Assembly (NCBI GenBank): GCA_030435675.1
Contig: CM059623.1
Coordinates: 5,606,012 to 5,670,011 of the forward strand
DNA from: Steinernema hermaphroditum
Lineage: Eukaryota; Nematoda; Chromadorea; Rhabditida; Steinernematidae
DNA length: 64,000 bases
Direction of reading: 5' to 3'
In this document: positions 12,360 through 23,295 of the stretch, piece after piece
Layout of the letters: every line of letters begins with the position of its first letter
How positions within the stretch are numbered: position 1 is the first letter of the stretch
Notes under the pieces: generated by a model
The model's input: only the letters and a program-made list of their open reading frames with translations
Told to the model about the DNA's origin: nothing
Databases searched by the model: none
Program-made: the position numbers and the translations under genes

Positions 12360-14800
12360 CTAACGGACGAGCACGTTGCCGCCGTGGGTGGCCGCCGGTG
12401 AGGAGGTGGCCACGCTGGCGGCCTGCTGGCCCTCGAGATGCCGTATCGCCTCGATGATCGCCTGCAGATTCCGGTGGCTCTGGCTGGAGGTGGGCGAGCC
12501 CTGCGAGTCGCTACAAGGTGACGCAGCGCTCTGGAGCATCTGGAGCTGCTGGAGGCCGGAAGAGGCGGAGAAACCGCTGGCGGAGGACACCAGTGACGTC
12601 GACGACGGCGGCGACGGTCGCTGCGGCAGCGGGTGATGGAGAGCCAGAGGCGGCGACACCGACGGCGTCTGGTCGAGGAGCGGGCCCAGCGGAGAGTTGA
12701 GCAGCGCTGAAAGGGGTGAGAGTCAGTCTTCTTAGTCGGGAGAACGTGCTCGTGTCTCTATCAGGAAGTGCGCCAGACGGAGATAAACGTCTTTTTAACG
12801 TTTTCGCGCAAAAAGCGCCGATAGGAGCCGCTGACTGACAGGTGGGGTCGTCAGGAGCGTCACCTACCGATGGAGGAGGCCAGAAGGGGATTCGGCGTGG
12901 AGTGGACGGGCGAGTTGGCGGGGAGGTCGAGCCGCTGCTGGCCTAGAAGGAGGTCGTTTCCGACGGGACTGACGGTGCTGATGTTGAGCTGCGTCTTGAG
13001 CTCGAAGAGTTCGCGCTGGCAGGCCACCCGGATCGTGTGCTCCCGGTCGAGGGCGTCCTTCAGCTCGTCGATCGTCTTCACGTAGTCGGAGACGTCGTGC
13101 TCACCATCGGTGTCGAAGTCCATCTTCCGCTTCTTCGCGTCCGACACCATCAGGTCCATCGACCTCTGCCCCGACATCAGACTGTGGATCAGGTCGGCTG
13201 TGTGCTGCAGGATCGCCGCCTGAAGAGGGAGTTGGCATTGTTTCGGGGCTACCGTATACCTTGGACATCTTCTCGCCGTCCTTCTTGGGGAGCAAGGAGC
13301 GGAGCGCCTGGAAGCCGGCGTTGATGGACTGCATCCGACGCCTCTCATTGCAGTTGGCGATCTGACGTCGCAGCCGTCGGTCCTCGGCCGAGATGGTGGT
13401 GGTGCCGCCGCCGACCCCCACGGGAGAGGATTGGCCCGGTCGACATGTCGACGACACTCTGAAGAAATCGCGTATGCAAAACTCGGCATCAGCTGTTACG
13501 CGCAGCTGCGAGGCGCCAGCTGTGCGTCGGGAAAAACGGAGAGCGCCGGAAGGCAAGTGTTGTTGTTTGTGGCGGGCCAGCTGACGGCGCCCCCAGCCCC
13601 ATCCGATCAAAAAGTCGCCGTTTTTAGTGATAAGCATCGATGCACTTTGGACACACCCGTATTTAGGCGCCACCTTGTGGGGGATCGTTTACAGCCCGGG
13701 GCCACGATGCAGGGGAGGCTGTTGACAGCCTGGCGACGCCCTCAGGGCGAACGCTTCCGTCGAGCGAGTTTTCGAGAAGAAAATACCGTCGCCATCCATC
13801 TCGGCTCATAATTAATGTGTCCGTCCGCCCGTCTTACGACCACTCGCCACTCCAAGGTCGCCCCCGGGTCCCCGCGCCACCACTTCCTCCACGCCTGCAC
13901 GTGCCCCTCGCCAGCTGGAAACCCGCTAGGTGTGCACAGTTCGCATTAGCTATTCGGCGGCGGCAGAGACGCCACCGACGCCGACGTCCCCGATGAACAA
14001 AAACGTTTCTGTCCTTGGTTTGCACTTTTGAACGGCATGTTGCGTTCGACGCACTTTCCCCGTCGTCGTCTCTGGCGGCGCTACTCAAAAAACATCTGCC
14101 CGCGGAGCGGAGCCGGCCGTCGGCGTTTTTGCGCCTTCTCCTCCTTCCTGATCAGAGGAACTAGTACGACGACGTCGACGGCTACAGAAACAGTGTCACT
14201 AGTCTGCTCGTCGTGACCTAGACGACGCGCAGAGACAAAAGTGCAAATTGCAAATGCGTGTCCCTGCAGTCACGCTCGCCAAAGTGCGGATTGGGGGCAA
14301 CAGCTGTTGGGGGCGCGTTTGCAGAATCCAGGCAAAAAGTTGATTTAAGAGCGATGAGGTCGCCAGGTGATTTCGGAAGTCTTTACAACGCACTTTCCAG
14401 AAAAAGCGCCGTCCTAATAGATGACTGGCAGTGGTCCCGTCGGGAACCCACGGCTAATTTAGACGAGTCGGAAGTGGAGTGTGCACGCTACCGTAGGAGC
14501 CGAGTTTAAGTTTTAGCGGATGGGTGGCCAAGGCTCAGGCCTGAAGGCGGCGACATTTGGGGAATCACGTGATCGGAATCGAGGGGAAACACGTGTTCTA
14601 CGAACGAGGGCAAACAGCCGGCGCGGCGGGCAGGCGGTAAGGGGATACCGTACTCACTTTCGCGAAGACGACGACGAGTCGTTCTCGTTGCTCCACGGCG
14701 ACATCGCCTCGCCGCCGAAGTCCTCCTCCTCGTCCTCGTTGCAGCTGGTCTTGCCGCTGAACTGTTGCATCTCATCATCGGGGCTCTCAGAAAGTACCAT
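12360..14800 (-). CDS. TFAP4: AP-4 (TFAP4)-type basic helix-loop-helix leucine-zipper transcription factor
   Basis: Nuclear bHLH-ZIP factor expected to bind the symmetric E-box CAGCTG as a homodimer (family knowledge; the C. elegans counterpart is hlh-11). Exons are 14800-14658, 13458-13260, 13219-12868 and 12706-12360, and phases fit at every junction. Exon 1 is an acidic N-terminus (MVLSESPDDEMQQF). The basic region and helix 1 read RRLRRQIANCNERRRMQSIN then GFQALRSLLP, nearly the AP-4 signature; the exon-2/3 junction falls at GEKMSK/AAILQHTADLI. Further leucine-rich helices follow, then a Ser/Pro/Gln-rich C-terminus. Intron 1 is 1199 nt, long for this window, and its donor is GTGAGTACGGTA. 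CAGCTG sites occur in intron 1 and upstream, suggesting autoregulation. Confidence 0.93.
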
Positions 14801-16263
14801 TGTCGCCGTTGTTGTTGCCGTGTTGTTCTTGTGAGAAAGTGCCGAAGGACGACACCGCCTGTTTTACCTGAATGAGTCGGTTGCAGAGGGCCACACGCAG
14901 TGCACGCTGGAACGCCACGAGATACGAGTGATGCTGATCGGCCCGCCGATGCAGGCAGTCGCGGAAGGCGATTATGCAAATCAGCTGAGCGTGCGCGAGA
15001 ACAGCCCTAATCGTGCGAAATCGGAGGATCTCGCGGATCCGATGTTCAAAAAGCAAGCGGCGGCACCAATAAGGCGACGTCACTGGCGAGGCAGACGACG
15101 CCGCCGGGGTGCCGACCCCAAAGTACACTTTTACTACGCTGCACTTGCGGCGTGATCGATAAAGGTATGAAGGGGCTGATTGGCGGCGGAGATCGCAGTC
15201 GTCTGGAGGAGCCCGATCCGATGTCACTCCCTAATCAGCTGATCTGAGTCCTCGTTTGGCGTCGGTCAGCTGCTTGCCCCGAACAAACAAAGCGTTCTTT
15301 ACCGTTAGGCGATCGGGCCCGGATCCAGGGATGGAACTGTGCCCCGCGATGAGCCGCCGAAATCGCGCTGCTGCCAGCCCGTCAGCCGGCGCTCTCGATC
15401 GGCGCCCTATTCAAACACACGCGCCGAACCCTGGCGCAGTTTGATGACCTCTCCTTGTGCGCCGGGCGGGCTCGCCCCGGCTCGGAGAGGCAGTCGGGGG
15501 ACCAAAGGTCGCCTGCATCCATGCCTGCACGCAACAAAGCCCGCACGGGAGCGGCCCTGCTCCAGGGAAACATCTGATTAGAGTGGCGTCAGCCAGCAGC
15601 TGGAGCGGAGCCCGCAGATGATAAGACGATCAATGGGAGTGCTGCACACGGAGTCGACCGAGGGGCAGGTCACGATCGAACGCAACATTTCTTTGCAACA
15701 TTCGGGAGTGGCGATTTGTAAAGTGCGCCGAGGCGGCGACGGCGTCATGCCTGCGCAGAAGATGGATGATTCCGGGGAAGGAGCGATCGTTAATGACTTC
15801 TCGCACTGAATCGCGCTAGGAATGCTCGATCGCGCGCTCAGCTGATGATTGGATTCGGAGGCGCGCCACGTCACCCCCGCTCGGCCACCCGGGTGGGTCC
15901 AAAAATATGTTTTCCACGCCAATGACTAACGACCTCGCAATTCGCGCATGGAGCTGCGCTCCCGAATCGCGGCGGGACCCGAGCGAAATACGGCTCAGGA
16001 AACAGCCGGCCAGCCGGCTTCCCTCGCTCGCTCGCACGTCACCACCCAGGTGAGGTTGGCGCGAAGGAGACAAAAAAAAAGAAGGCCGCCGCGAACTTCG
16101 CGGCCGGCGTCAGGCGACGTGACGCGGCGGCCGTCTTCGTCGAGCGGACGCACAATGAGAAGGGACGCGAAAAACGAGTCGACGCTCGGGGGCGGGCATC
16201 GCGGAATTTTTTCTCTCTGTGCTCCGCGTTTTTCGCGACGACGACGCAACCGGCGACCAGCTG
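13489..16263. promoter_or_regulatory. Cluster of CAGCTG (AP-4 type) E-boxes in and upstream of the AP-4 gene
   Basis: CAGCTG occurs at 13489, 13578, 13912, 14301, 14742 (in exon 1), 14982, 15236, 15267, 15597, 15839 and 16258. Two sit in longer perfect palindromes: ATCAGCTGAT at 15234-15243 and CAACAGCTGTTG at 14298-14309. CACGTG-centred palindromes ATCACGTGAT (14564-14573) and AACACGTGTT (14588-14597) also occur in intron 1. About 0.7 CAGCTG would be expected by chance in this length. Binding by AP-4 is an inference from the family's known site preference. Confidence 0.55.
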
Positions 16264-16780
16264 AGGCGGCGGCTGTAGTGTAGGGGGCTAGTGGAAGAGC
16301 AAAGTGATATTCAGTCTACTGATGACACAAACTCGCGCAGATCGGCTGGCAGCGCGCCAAGCACCGCCTCCAGGTTTCCATCGGCTCTCCCGCCAGCCCA
16401 ACAAACGAACCGACCCGTCGCCGCTGTTTACTGCCCATTCGCGTCGATGACAGATTGGTCAAGCAAATTGTAGCCGAAAGCAATTTGCGTCGTGCCGCTG
16501 TTTACAAACCGATCGGCCACCCGACTGCCGCCTACCGGAAGCTTGAGCATCTCAGATGATTGACGACGATGTCCCTTTGAAGCCGAACCTCTAAACAGCT
16601 AGTCATCGGCTGCCGCTACAGTATGCCCAACAAAACTCGATCGCCCGCTGAGGCCTACAGAACCTCGGACTGTCACTTCAATCATCGCATTCCGTTACGT
16701 CGCTGTAGGCGGTAACAAAACAATCTGCGAACTCTGTTTATGTCGCCTCACAACAACGGGGCCCTTTCACAAATAACTCT
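14801..16780. other. Intergenic region upstream of the AP-4 gene
   Basis: About 2 kb without a supported gene; long open frames here lack homology and splice logic. It is GC-rich with many CG dinucleotides between 15300 and 16500 and holds most of the upstream E-boxes. A TACAGTA motif lies near 16618. Confidence 0.5.
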
Positions 16781-17929
16781 TCACACTTCATGTCTGATTC
16801 TTCTGTTCAGATGTGCCAGGGCGTTGACTAAACAATTGGAGTTAAATAGCGACAGTGGTACTGAAGTGGACTTACACGAGCGGATAATCTCGAGATGCTG
16901 AAGTCCGACCAAATATGAAGACGCAAGAGATGTGTACACCAACGCGGCTGCGAACAAGAATACGAGTACATCAAAGAACGCAAGCTGGATCCTTTCCGCC
17001 CTGAATTGTACGTCGTGAAGAATTGAAACGCCAAACGTCATCCGTACGTAGAAATCGGTGGTATGAGCATTCCATCGATGGGCTGGAGAAGCCCCCATCT
17101 GAGGGTTGCATTTCTTTCGTAATTATTCGTGCGCCTGATTATGGCATCCGACAGCTTCTTCAATTGGGGGACTTCACTACGGAGGAACACTAGAGCAGAG
17201 TAGTTACAATGGTCAATGATGTAGAAACAAACCCATAAGATCACGAAGTTCTTGAAACGATTCAAAGAACACCTGATGTATTAGGGGATGACTTTGATGA
17301 GAACCCTTATCGAAGAAATTTACGGAATAGAAACTCATATTGCCTAAAAGTCAAAATGAAATGAATAGTCGTAGTAGTAACAAATACCGTAATTGCTTCG
17401 ATTTCCAATAAATTCAAACGATTTTTGGTCAAAAACAACGACATTCGACAAGCTCTTGAAACCGTCCAAAGTCAAATTGTCGAGAATTGAATGAAACTGC
17501 TCGAAGACAGTATATGAAACCTCAGTAGAGCGTTTGCTTCGTCGAAGTCCTGTGAACCATTTTCCAACTTTTTGAAGCAGATTCTTCTCATTCCATGCAA
17601 CGTGGCGATTTTCACAATCGTCACATTTCCCAAGAAAGAGTGGGTAAAGGCGCAGCTCGAAGATACCACCCGCTGCAGAGAGACGACACAAAAGGAGTTC
17701 CACGAATTTCGCTTGGATTTTGATCTGAAAAGACTGTTACACGCAATGAAATCAAAATACTCATGCTCACCTGATGACTAGGAACATCACGCTCCACGAA
17801 GATAACAAGCCTCCACACCTCATCTGCACCCTTCCCCGCGCTGTTCAGCTGATAGTTCGACATATCGGTTACATTGCAGAGCGCCGAGACCGTAGTAAGA
17901 AACGCGGCGAAGAACACGAACGACCTCAT
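16781..17929 (-). CDS. Uncharacterised secreted/membrane protein with signal peptide
   Basis: Not recognised. ATG at 17929 gives a clear signal peptide, MRSFVFFAAFLTTVSALC, then exon 1 ends before a GTGAGC donor and continues as IKIQAKFVELLLCRLS at about 17728. The first two exons encode a Cys-containing region that may be extracellular (GKCDDCENRH). The 3' exons encode two hydrophobic segments, NFVILWVCFYIIDHCNY and LAFFDVLVFLFAAALVYTSL, and end at 16781 with LNRRIRHEV. The junction near 17345-17290 is unresolved: the frames join only with a 10-nt micro-exon or an acceptor I could not place. It starts 123 nt after the MRPL11 stop on the same strand, so co-transcription is likely. Confidence 0.6.
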
Positions 17930-18051
17930 CCTGCGTCAAATCCACAATCAAATAAGCCAAGCTGCAAAAGCAGTGAAACAGACTGCAGACGTTCTGTCTG
18001 CGAGACACCCTAAACGCATTTATCCGCAACAACAGTAACAACAGGCGACAT

Positions 18052-18757
18052 CTAGGAAGTTCTCAGCATCTTGGCGGCCTTCTTGTCCGCCAACTCCTGC
18101 AGCTGCTTTGCCACTATGTCACGCCTCGCGTTCAGAAATTCGGCCAGCGTCACAGGGTCCAAGTCCTCGCGCACGACTTCAATTCCTAGGGTTCGAGACT
18201 GCTTGATTAGCTGTTCGCAGATATTCTGAAAGGCGTCACCTGACGAATCCGAGAATAAACTCTAATACCGACCTTTAGCGGCACTCCCTGTAGGCACTTA
18301 TCTCGCGACTTGATTTTGGCGATCTCGTAGATGTGTTTCACGGAAAGGCGGCCGGCGATTTCGTCCTGATTCTGCCTTCCGCGCCGGATTCCAGCTGCAC
18401 GTTTCAGAAGCCACGAAGAGGCCGGCGAGCAGATCTCGAGGTCATAGCTTCGATCGGGCTTCACGGATATCCGCGTGGGCAGAACAGTGCCGGGCTTTAT
18501 GTGGCCAGTCTCCTTGTTGAACTCTTTGCAAAAGTTGGCGACGTTCACGCCGCGCTGGCCGAGTTGCGGGCCGAGCGGAGGCGCTGCAGTCGCCATCTGA
18601 GCCCTGAAAGAAGCGGATTCTAGGGAGCGGAAGGGAAGATGTCGATTCTGTAGAAATCTGACCAGAAGACTCACTTGATGTTAGTCTTCAGCAGCGCTCC
18701 GTGGATGACCTTGACGACGTCCTTCTTCTTAACCTTCGCTCCCGCCTTGCTAGCCAT
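18052..18757 (-). CDS. MRPL11: Mitochondrial large-subunit ribosomal protein L11 (uL11m)
   Basis: Component of the GTPase-associated stalk base of the mitochondrial ribosome. Exons 18757-18675, 18603-18273 and 18225-18052. The N-terminus MASKAGAKVKKKDVVKVIHG leads into the family block AAPPLGPQLGQRGVNVANFC and KEFNKETGHIKPGTVLP. The central segment SPASSWLLKRAAGI corresponds to the RNA-binding C-terminal domain of L11, and the protein ends near KKAAKMLRTS. Introns are 71 and 47 nt. The ATG lies 2 nt after a gtgtttcag, consistent with a trans-splice acceptor. It sits between the class C GPCR (223 nt upstream) and the signal-peptide gene (123 nt downstream) on the same strand. Confidence 0.94.
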
Positions 18758-18980
18758 CTCTGAAACACGCAACCAAACGTTAAAAGCTCAACGAATCCCG
18801 CTGAATCGCAAAAGTCAAATGCCAGCCCTTCACCTGATGAGAAACGGCAGGTACCGTACACAACAAACAAACTCAAAGGGAGATCGTCGCAAGAGCATTT
18901 GTTTATTACGGTAAATGCTATGTACAGTGAACTTTTAGGCAGTGTCACGCCGGTTTGTTCCAAATGTGTTTGGAAGTGTT

Positions 18981-21900
18981 TCATCGAGTACTGGGAGTAC
19001 GGTACTCGCTTTGGCCGACGGTTCCTGAGGCGGCCAAGTAGTTCACCGAAGGGATCCTCCTGCTGGAGATACTGTAGTCCACCACGGAGGAGCGCCGATG
19101 GACTCCGGGGAGCGTTGAGGCCGGGTAAAGGTTCTGCCACACCTGGAAAGACAGCGTTCGGGGGCGCGCAGGCCTATCTTACAGAGCCGTATTGGGACGT
19201 CTTGTCAGAATCCACCGTATTCTCGGGGACGAGGTTCTCCTTCCCGGAGGCGACGGAAGAAGAGGCGCCGATGAATCCTCGACGACAGTAGGTGATGACA
19301 AGGGCCACGATGGTGTAGACGAGCAGAACTGAAGGACTCGGGTCGGGAACAGGTGGGATTACGGTACCTCCGCCGAAGATCTGGTCGCGCTGGCGGAAGG
19401 AGGCGAGGGGGAGACATAGAAAGAGGGTGACACCGACGAAGACGGCGACGGTGCAGACGAGGATGTTCTGGCGGCAGTGGGGGTTCCGGAGGGAGAGGAC
19501 GGAGCAGACGAGGGTGGCAACGATGAAAACGACGTCGAGGACCATGGAAAGGAAGAGTCTCTGTTCGAAGCGGGCGCCAGGGACACAACGCCACGCGTAG
19601 ACGTCGCCGAAGGAGGCGAACTCGAGAAGCGTCGGGTCTTCGAAGACGGACCACTCAACGACAACGACGATCTGCACGAAGACGAGTCCCAGAGACACCC
19701 AGAAGAGGGCGACGGCGGAGACGGGCGTCGAGGAGGAGCGCCGGAGCACCTCGCGGTTCCAGATGGCTATCGTCTGAAAAGGTACGGTAGGGAGGGGTCT
19801 CCTGTGAGGAAGGTACCTTAACGAGGAGGGGTGCGAAGATGAGGGCGACGGCGACCGAGAGGCAGTTCCTTCGAACAGCGCAGGTGATCCACGAGGGCTG
19901 CATGGCGAAGAAGATGGAGATGGTTGAGAGAAAGGCGAGCCCGGAGAACATGACCATCGTGCAGATACGGTAGGGGTCGTCTCGGGCGCTCACCAGCTGC
20001 TGGTACATGCACATGAGGTAGAGGAAGGTGAGGAGTGTGGCGATGGCGGCGAAGACGAGCGACGCCAGGTCATGGAGGCCCTCCTTGAAGGAGGGTTGCG
20101 CGCCGATCTTCGCCTTGACCGTCGACTCGCTGAAGCAGGCGCTCCTGAAGGGGAAGAAGGGGGGGGGCTCGGCTCGAGTGCTCGGAAGACGCCTACTTGG
20201 GACACGTCGACTGGAGACGCATTCGAGCGCCGTCCCTCTCCTCCACCATCAGCTCCTGCTCCGCCGTGTAGAGGAGCCCCGACTCCGTCCTCCAGAGGGC
20301 GAGCTCGTCGAAGCGGAGGGTGCCTCTCTCGACGAAGACGCGATTCAGGCGGAGAGGCGCGTTGGCGAACCCAGTGGAAGCGTTGGCGGCGAAGGGCGCT
20401 CCCGACTCGATGAGGGGGTGGTAGAAGTCGACGGACATCATCGAGGCGAAGAGACTACGGTAGGGTTCGTTGAGACAGTCGGTTAGAGAGTGAATAAGCG
20501 CTCCGGGACACACGTTGTCTGTCAGTTTCCGGAGTGAGTGGCCGATGGCGTGTACGGCGAGGGTGATGGGCGCCACATCGAGGTCCGGTGCCACGGAGCT
20601 GAAGTTGAGGCTCTGCTGCTGGGGACACGGTCTAGAAGGCGCATTAGGGAATACTGTACTTCCGGTGGACGCACCTGGAGAACTGCTCGCCGGGAATCGG
20701 CTCTCCGTCGATGTGGCAGTGGAAGGCGGTGGACCAGAACTGGCGGAGCCAGTGCTGGGGGTAAGAGAACGAGGAGAACCGGCGGGTCAGCTCGGAGAGG
20801 TAGCCGTGGGTCGGCGCCTTCTGGTGCTCCACGGAGAGAAGGAGTTGGTCGAAGTGGGGCCAGAGCTCGAGAAACTGTCGCGAGGTCGTCCAGCGGTCGT
20901 TCTGGACGCCGACGAAGACGAAGCGCCCCGGAATCACCTGAATCGCTCGTAGAGGAGCAGAGCGCGGGGCAGAAGGTCACCATCTCGAGGTTCAGAGCGT
21001 TGAGGAGGTCGATCCAGGACTTGTCGCCATAGAGGATGACCACGATGCGCGCCTCCGAGAGGACAAGTCTTCGGAGGGCGTTCTGCTGCGCCTCCACCGT
21101 CGAGGCGCCTTCGATCTGGACCTGCTGATCGAGACACATTTCCCTCTCCTCTGTTAGGCGATTCAGCGTCTTTGCCGATCTGAAACGGAGGAACTAGAAG
21201 AGGCCAGGAGAGGAACGGGACTCACTCCACATGGAGATCGTCGAAAACGACGCTGACACAGGAGCTCCTAGTGTGGAGCAGAAGGTCGAGGATCGCCTCC
21301 AGCGGCGTCTCCTCCGTCGGAAGCGTTCCCGTCGTCAGGAGTTGGGGCTTCGGGGAGAAGAAGGTGTTCACGGTGGGGATCCGCAGGTGGCGGACGAACT
21401 CGTCGACGTTCGGAAGGAACGAGTTGTCGTCGCGGACGATGGCGATGATGTCCGATCTGAGGACATTGATAGAGGGACAGACGAGGGGTTACGGTACTTC
21501 TCGATGTTGGTGCCGGAGAGAAGCTCGTAGAGGTCGGCGACGGTGCGGAGGTCGCTCGAGCAGCTGTCGACGATGACGGCGCCGAGGTGAAGGTTCGCCT
21601 CTCGGAGAAAGGGCGACGCGTTGACGTCTTCGAGCGCCTTCAAGAAGGCGGAGAGGCGGAGGAAGGCGTTAACGTCCAGGTTGCCGCACTCAAAGCCCTA
21701 AAGACGCGACTTTATCAGTCCCTCCTATTGTTTGTCAACCCCTGCCACCTCCGGCGCCTAATTATGCAAACGTCGACGCGTCGCCCGTTTTGACACTTTG
21801 GCGGAAGTGTGCTTACGGTATGTTTACCGACCTGGCTCTTGGCGGACTCGTGGATGGGTATGATGGCGAGGACGTAGAGGCGGCGCTCGCTCGGGATGAC

Positions 21901-22359
21901 GAGGATATCGTTGAGAAGACGGTGGCTAGGGACGGAGACGTGCGCCGAGGCGCGGCGCCCCTCCGAAGAAGACGCGTTGGCGACGCCCTTCGGCGCCATC
22001 TTCGAGAGACGCGCGGGCGCCTTCTTCAGGCTCATCTGCCGTGTGATCTTCACGGCACCGAGGGTCGTCGTCCTAGTCTCGGGCGCCCTCCGCGTCGTCT
22101 TCGGGAGATCCGAAAAGATCGGGAGCGCCGTCACGAGGGGCAGCGCGGGAGATTCTGGCTGGAAGACCGGCGGAAGGAAGGCCGGGGGGGAGTGCATCTG
22201 GGAGGCGAACTGCTGGTAGGGATTCGAGTAGAGGGGCTGCGAGGAAGCCGCTCCGGCGACATTACGGTAGCTGTCTGGATGGACGTTCCTCGTGCGGAAG
22301 TCGAGCGGTTCGGAGAAGGAGACCCAGAGGAGGAGACCCAAGGTCCACCGGAGGAGCAT
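18981..22359 (-). CDS. Class C G-protein-coupled receptor, metabotropic-glutamate-receptor-like
   Basis: Start at 22359 gives a signal peptide ([18 protein letters not shown]), a linker, then a bilobed receptor ligand-binding region ([46 protein letters not shown]). The seven-TM part begins at [29 protein letters not shown] and [14 protein letters not shown] resemble mGluR TM3, and the conserved Cys pair (ITC and WRC) is present. Between the two I see no dense Cys-rich domain like that of mGluRs, which is odd. The C-terminus ends at 18981 (SEYRTPSTR). Two introns start with GTACCGTAA (near 21496 and 19366); the latter is 39 nt and has no stop in frame. Ligand unknown; GABA-B-like is a less good fit. 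Confidence 0.8.
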
Positions 22360-22999
22360 CGCGAGGGGTCAGTTGTTGCGAAGTAGGGCCTGTGAGGAGG
22401 TAGTCGACGATTGGGAGACTACCTAAAGCCGCGATTACCGAGCGGCGCGCGAAAACGTCGCTAAGAGTATTGTCACTCCCGCGGCGATTACGCGCTTTGG
22501 AACGCGAAGTGACAGTAGGCGGAGGGAGTTTAACGAGTTTATTAGCCTTTTCAGTGCCTGACGAGAAGCTATCCAAAAAGTCTTCTTCTGGTCGGTGTCG
22601 CCTGACGGCAGTGGAAGAAGGAGGTCAGGAGGGCACCCCTCTTCTCGACGTCTTCTCGACTACGTTTGTGCTGGAAGTGATGAAGTTGTTTAGTTGATTT
22701 GAAACTGTGGCACCGTCTACAGACCCTTGGTGACACTTCCTTGCACGGATGGTCCATAGAAGGGCCTCCCAGAAGGAGTGCTCCTCCTCGAGCAATACGG
22801 TCTAAAGTGGAGGCTCGCCGTTGTCTTTGCCACGCGGGACTTGATGTACGAGAGAAAATAGGAGTTAGTTTTATAACACAAAAACTCGTCACAGCAAGGA
22901 GTTAACAATAACAACAACAAGAACAACAAGTAACGGAGTTAAGTAACAGCGCGGCGCTCGCCGCTATATGGTGTATTCCAAGTGGATCGCGTCGGGACT
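22360..22999. other. Intergenic region upstream of the GPCR, up to the transposon
   Basis: No gene recognised. It includes AAC-rich sequence at 22908-22935. The region ends at the TA target dinucleotide (23000-23001) of the Tc1/mariner-type element. Confidence 0.5.
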
Positions 23000-23049
23000 T
23001 ACAGTGGCGGCCATATAAATAGGCGCACCCCTTAAGGCCCATTCATACT

Positions 23050-23202
23050 TTTGTTCCGCGCGCGGGGAACAAAAATGCCGTCGAACGCGCGGAACACCGA
23101 TTTGTTCCCCGCGCACGGAATATTCCCCGCGCGCGGAACAAATTTCCGTTCATACTCGCCGCAAAAGTATGAACACCCATTTGTTCCGCGCGCGCGGAAC
23201 AA
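23050..23202. repeat. Left subterminal palindrome array of the Harbinger element
   Basis: Three GC-rich palindromes built on TTGTTCC...GGAACAA: 23050-23073, an imperfect 42-nt one at 23101-23142 with a central GGAATATTCC, and a perfect 22-nt one at 23181-23202 with four GC dinucleotides in the middle. They are separated by AGTATGAAC-type repeats. They may be transposase or partner-protein binding sites. Confidence 0.8.
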
Positions 23203-23295
23203 CCGTCTACCGTAGGATTGTCGTGGCACCTCACGCGTTTCGTGTCTACTTTTTAATATTGAGCTCGTTTAACATTTCGCTGAAAACAATGAACT

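Noticed and set aside
12860..13489. Long overlapping frame on the minus strand across AP-4 exons
   Set aside because: A shadow of the AP-4 coding frame in GC-rich DNA; the spliced AP-4 frame has clear homology.
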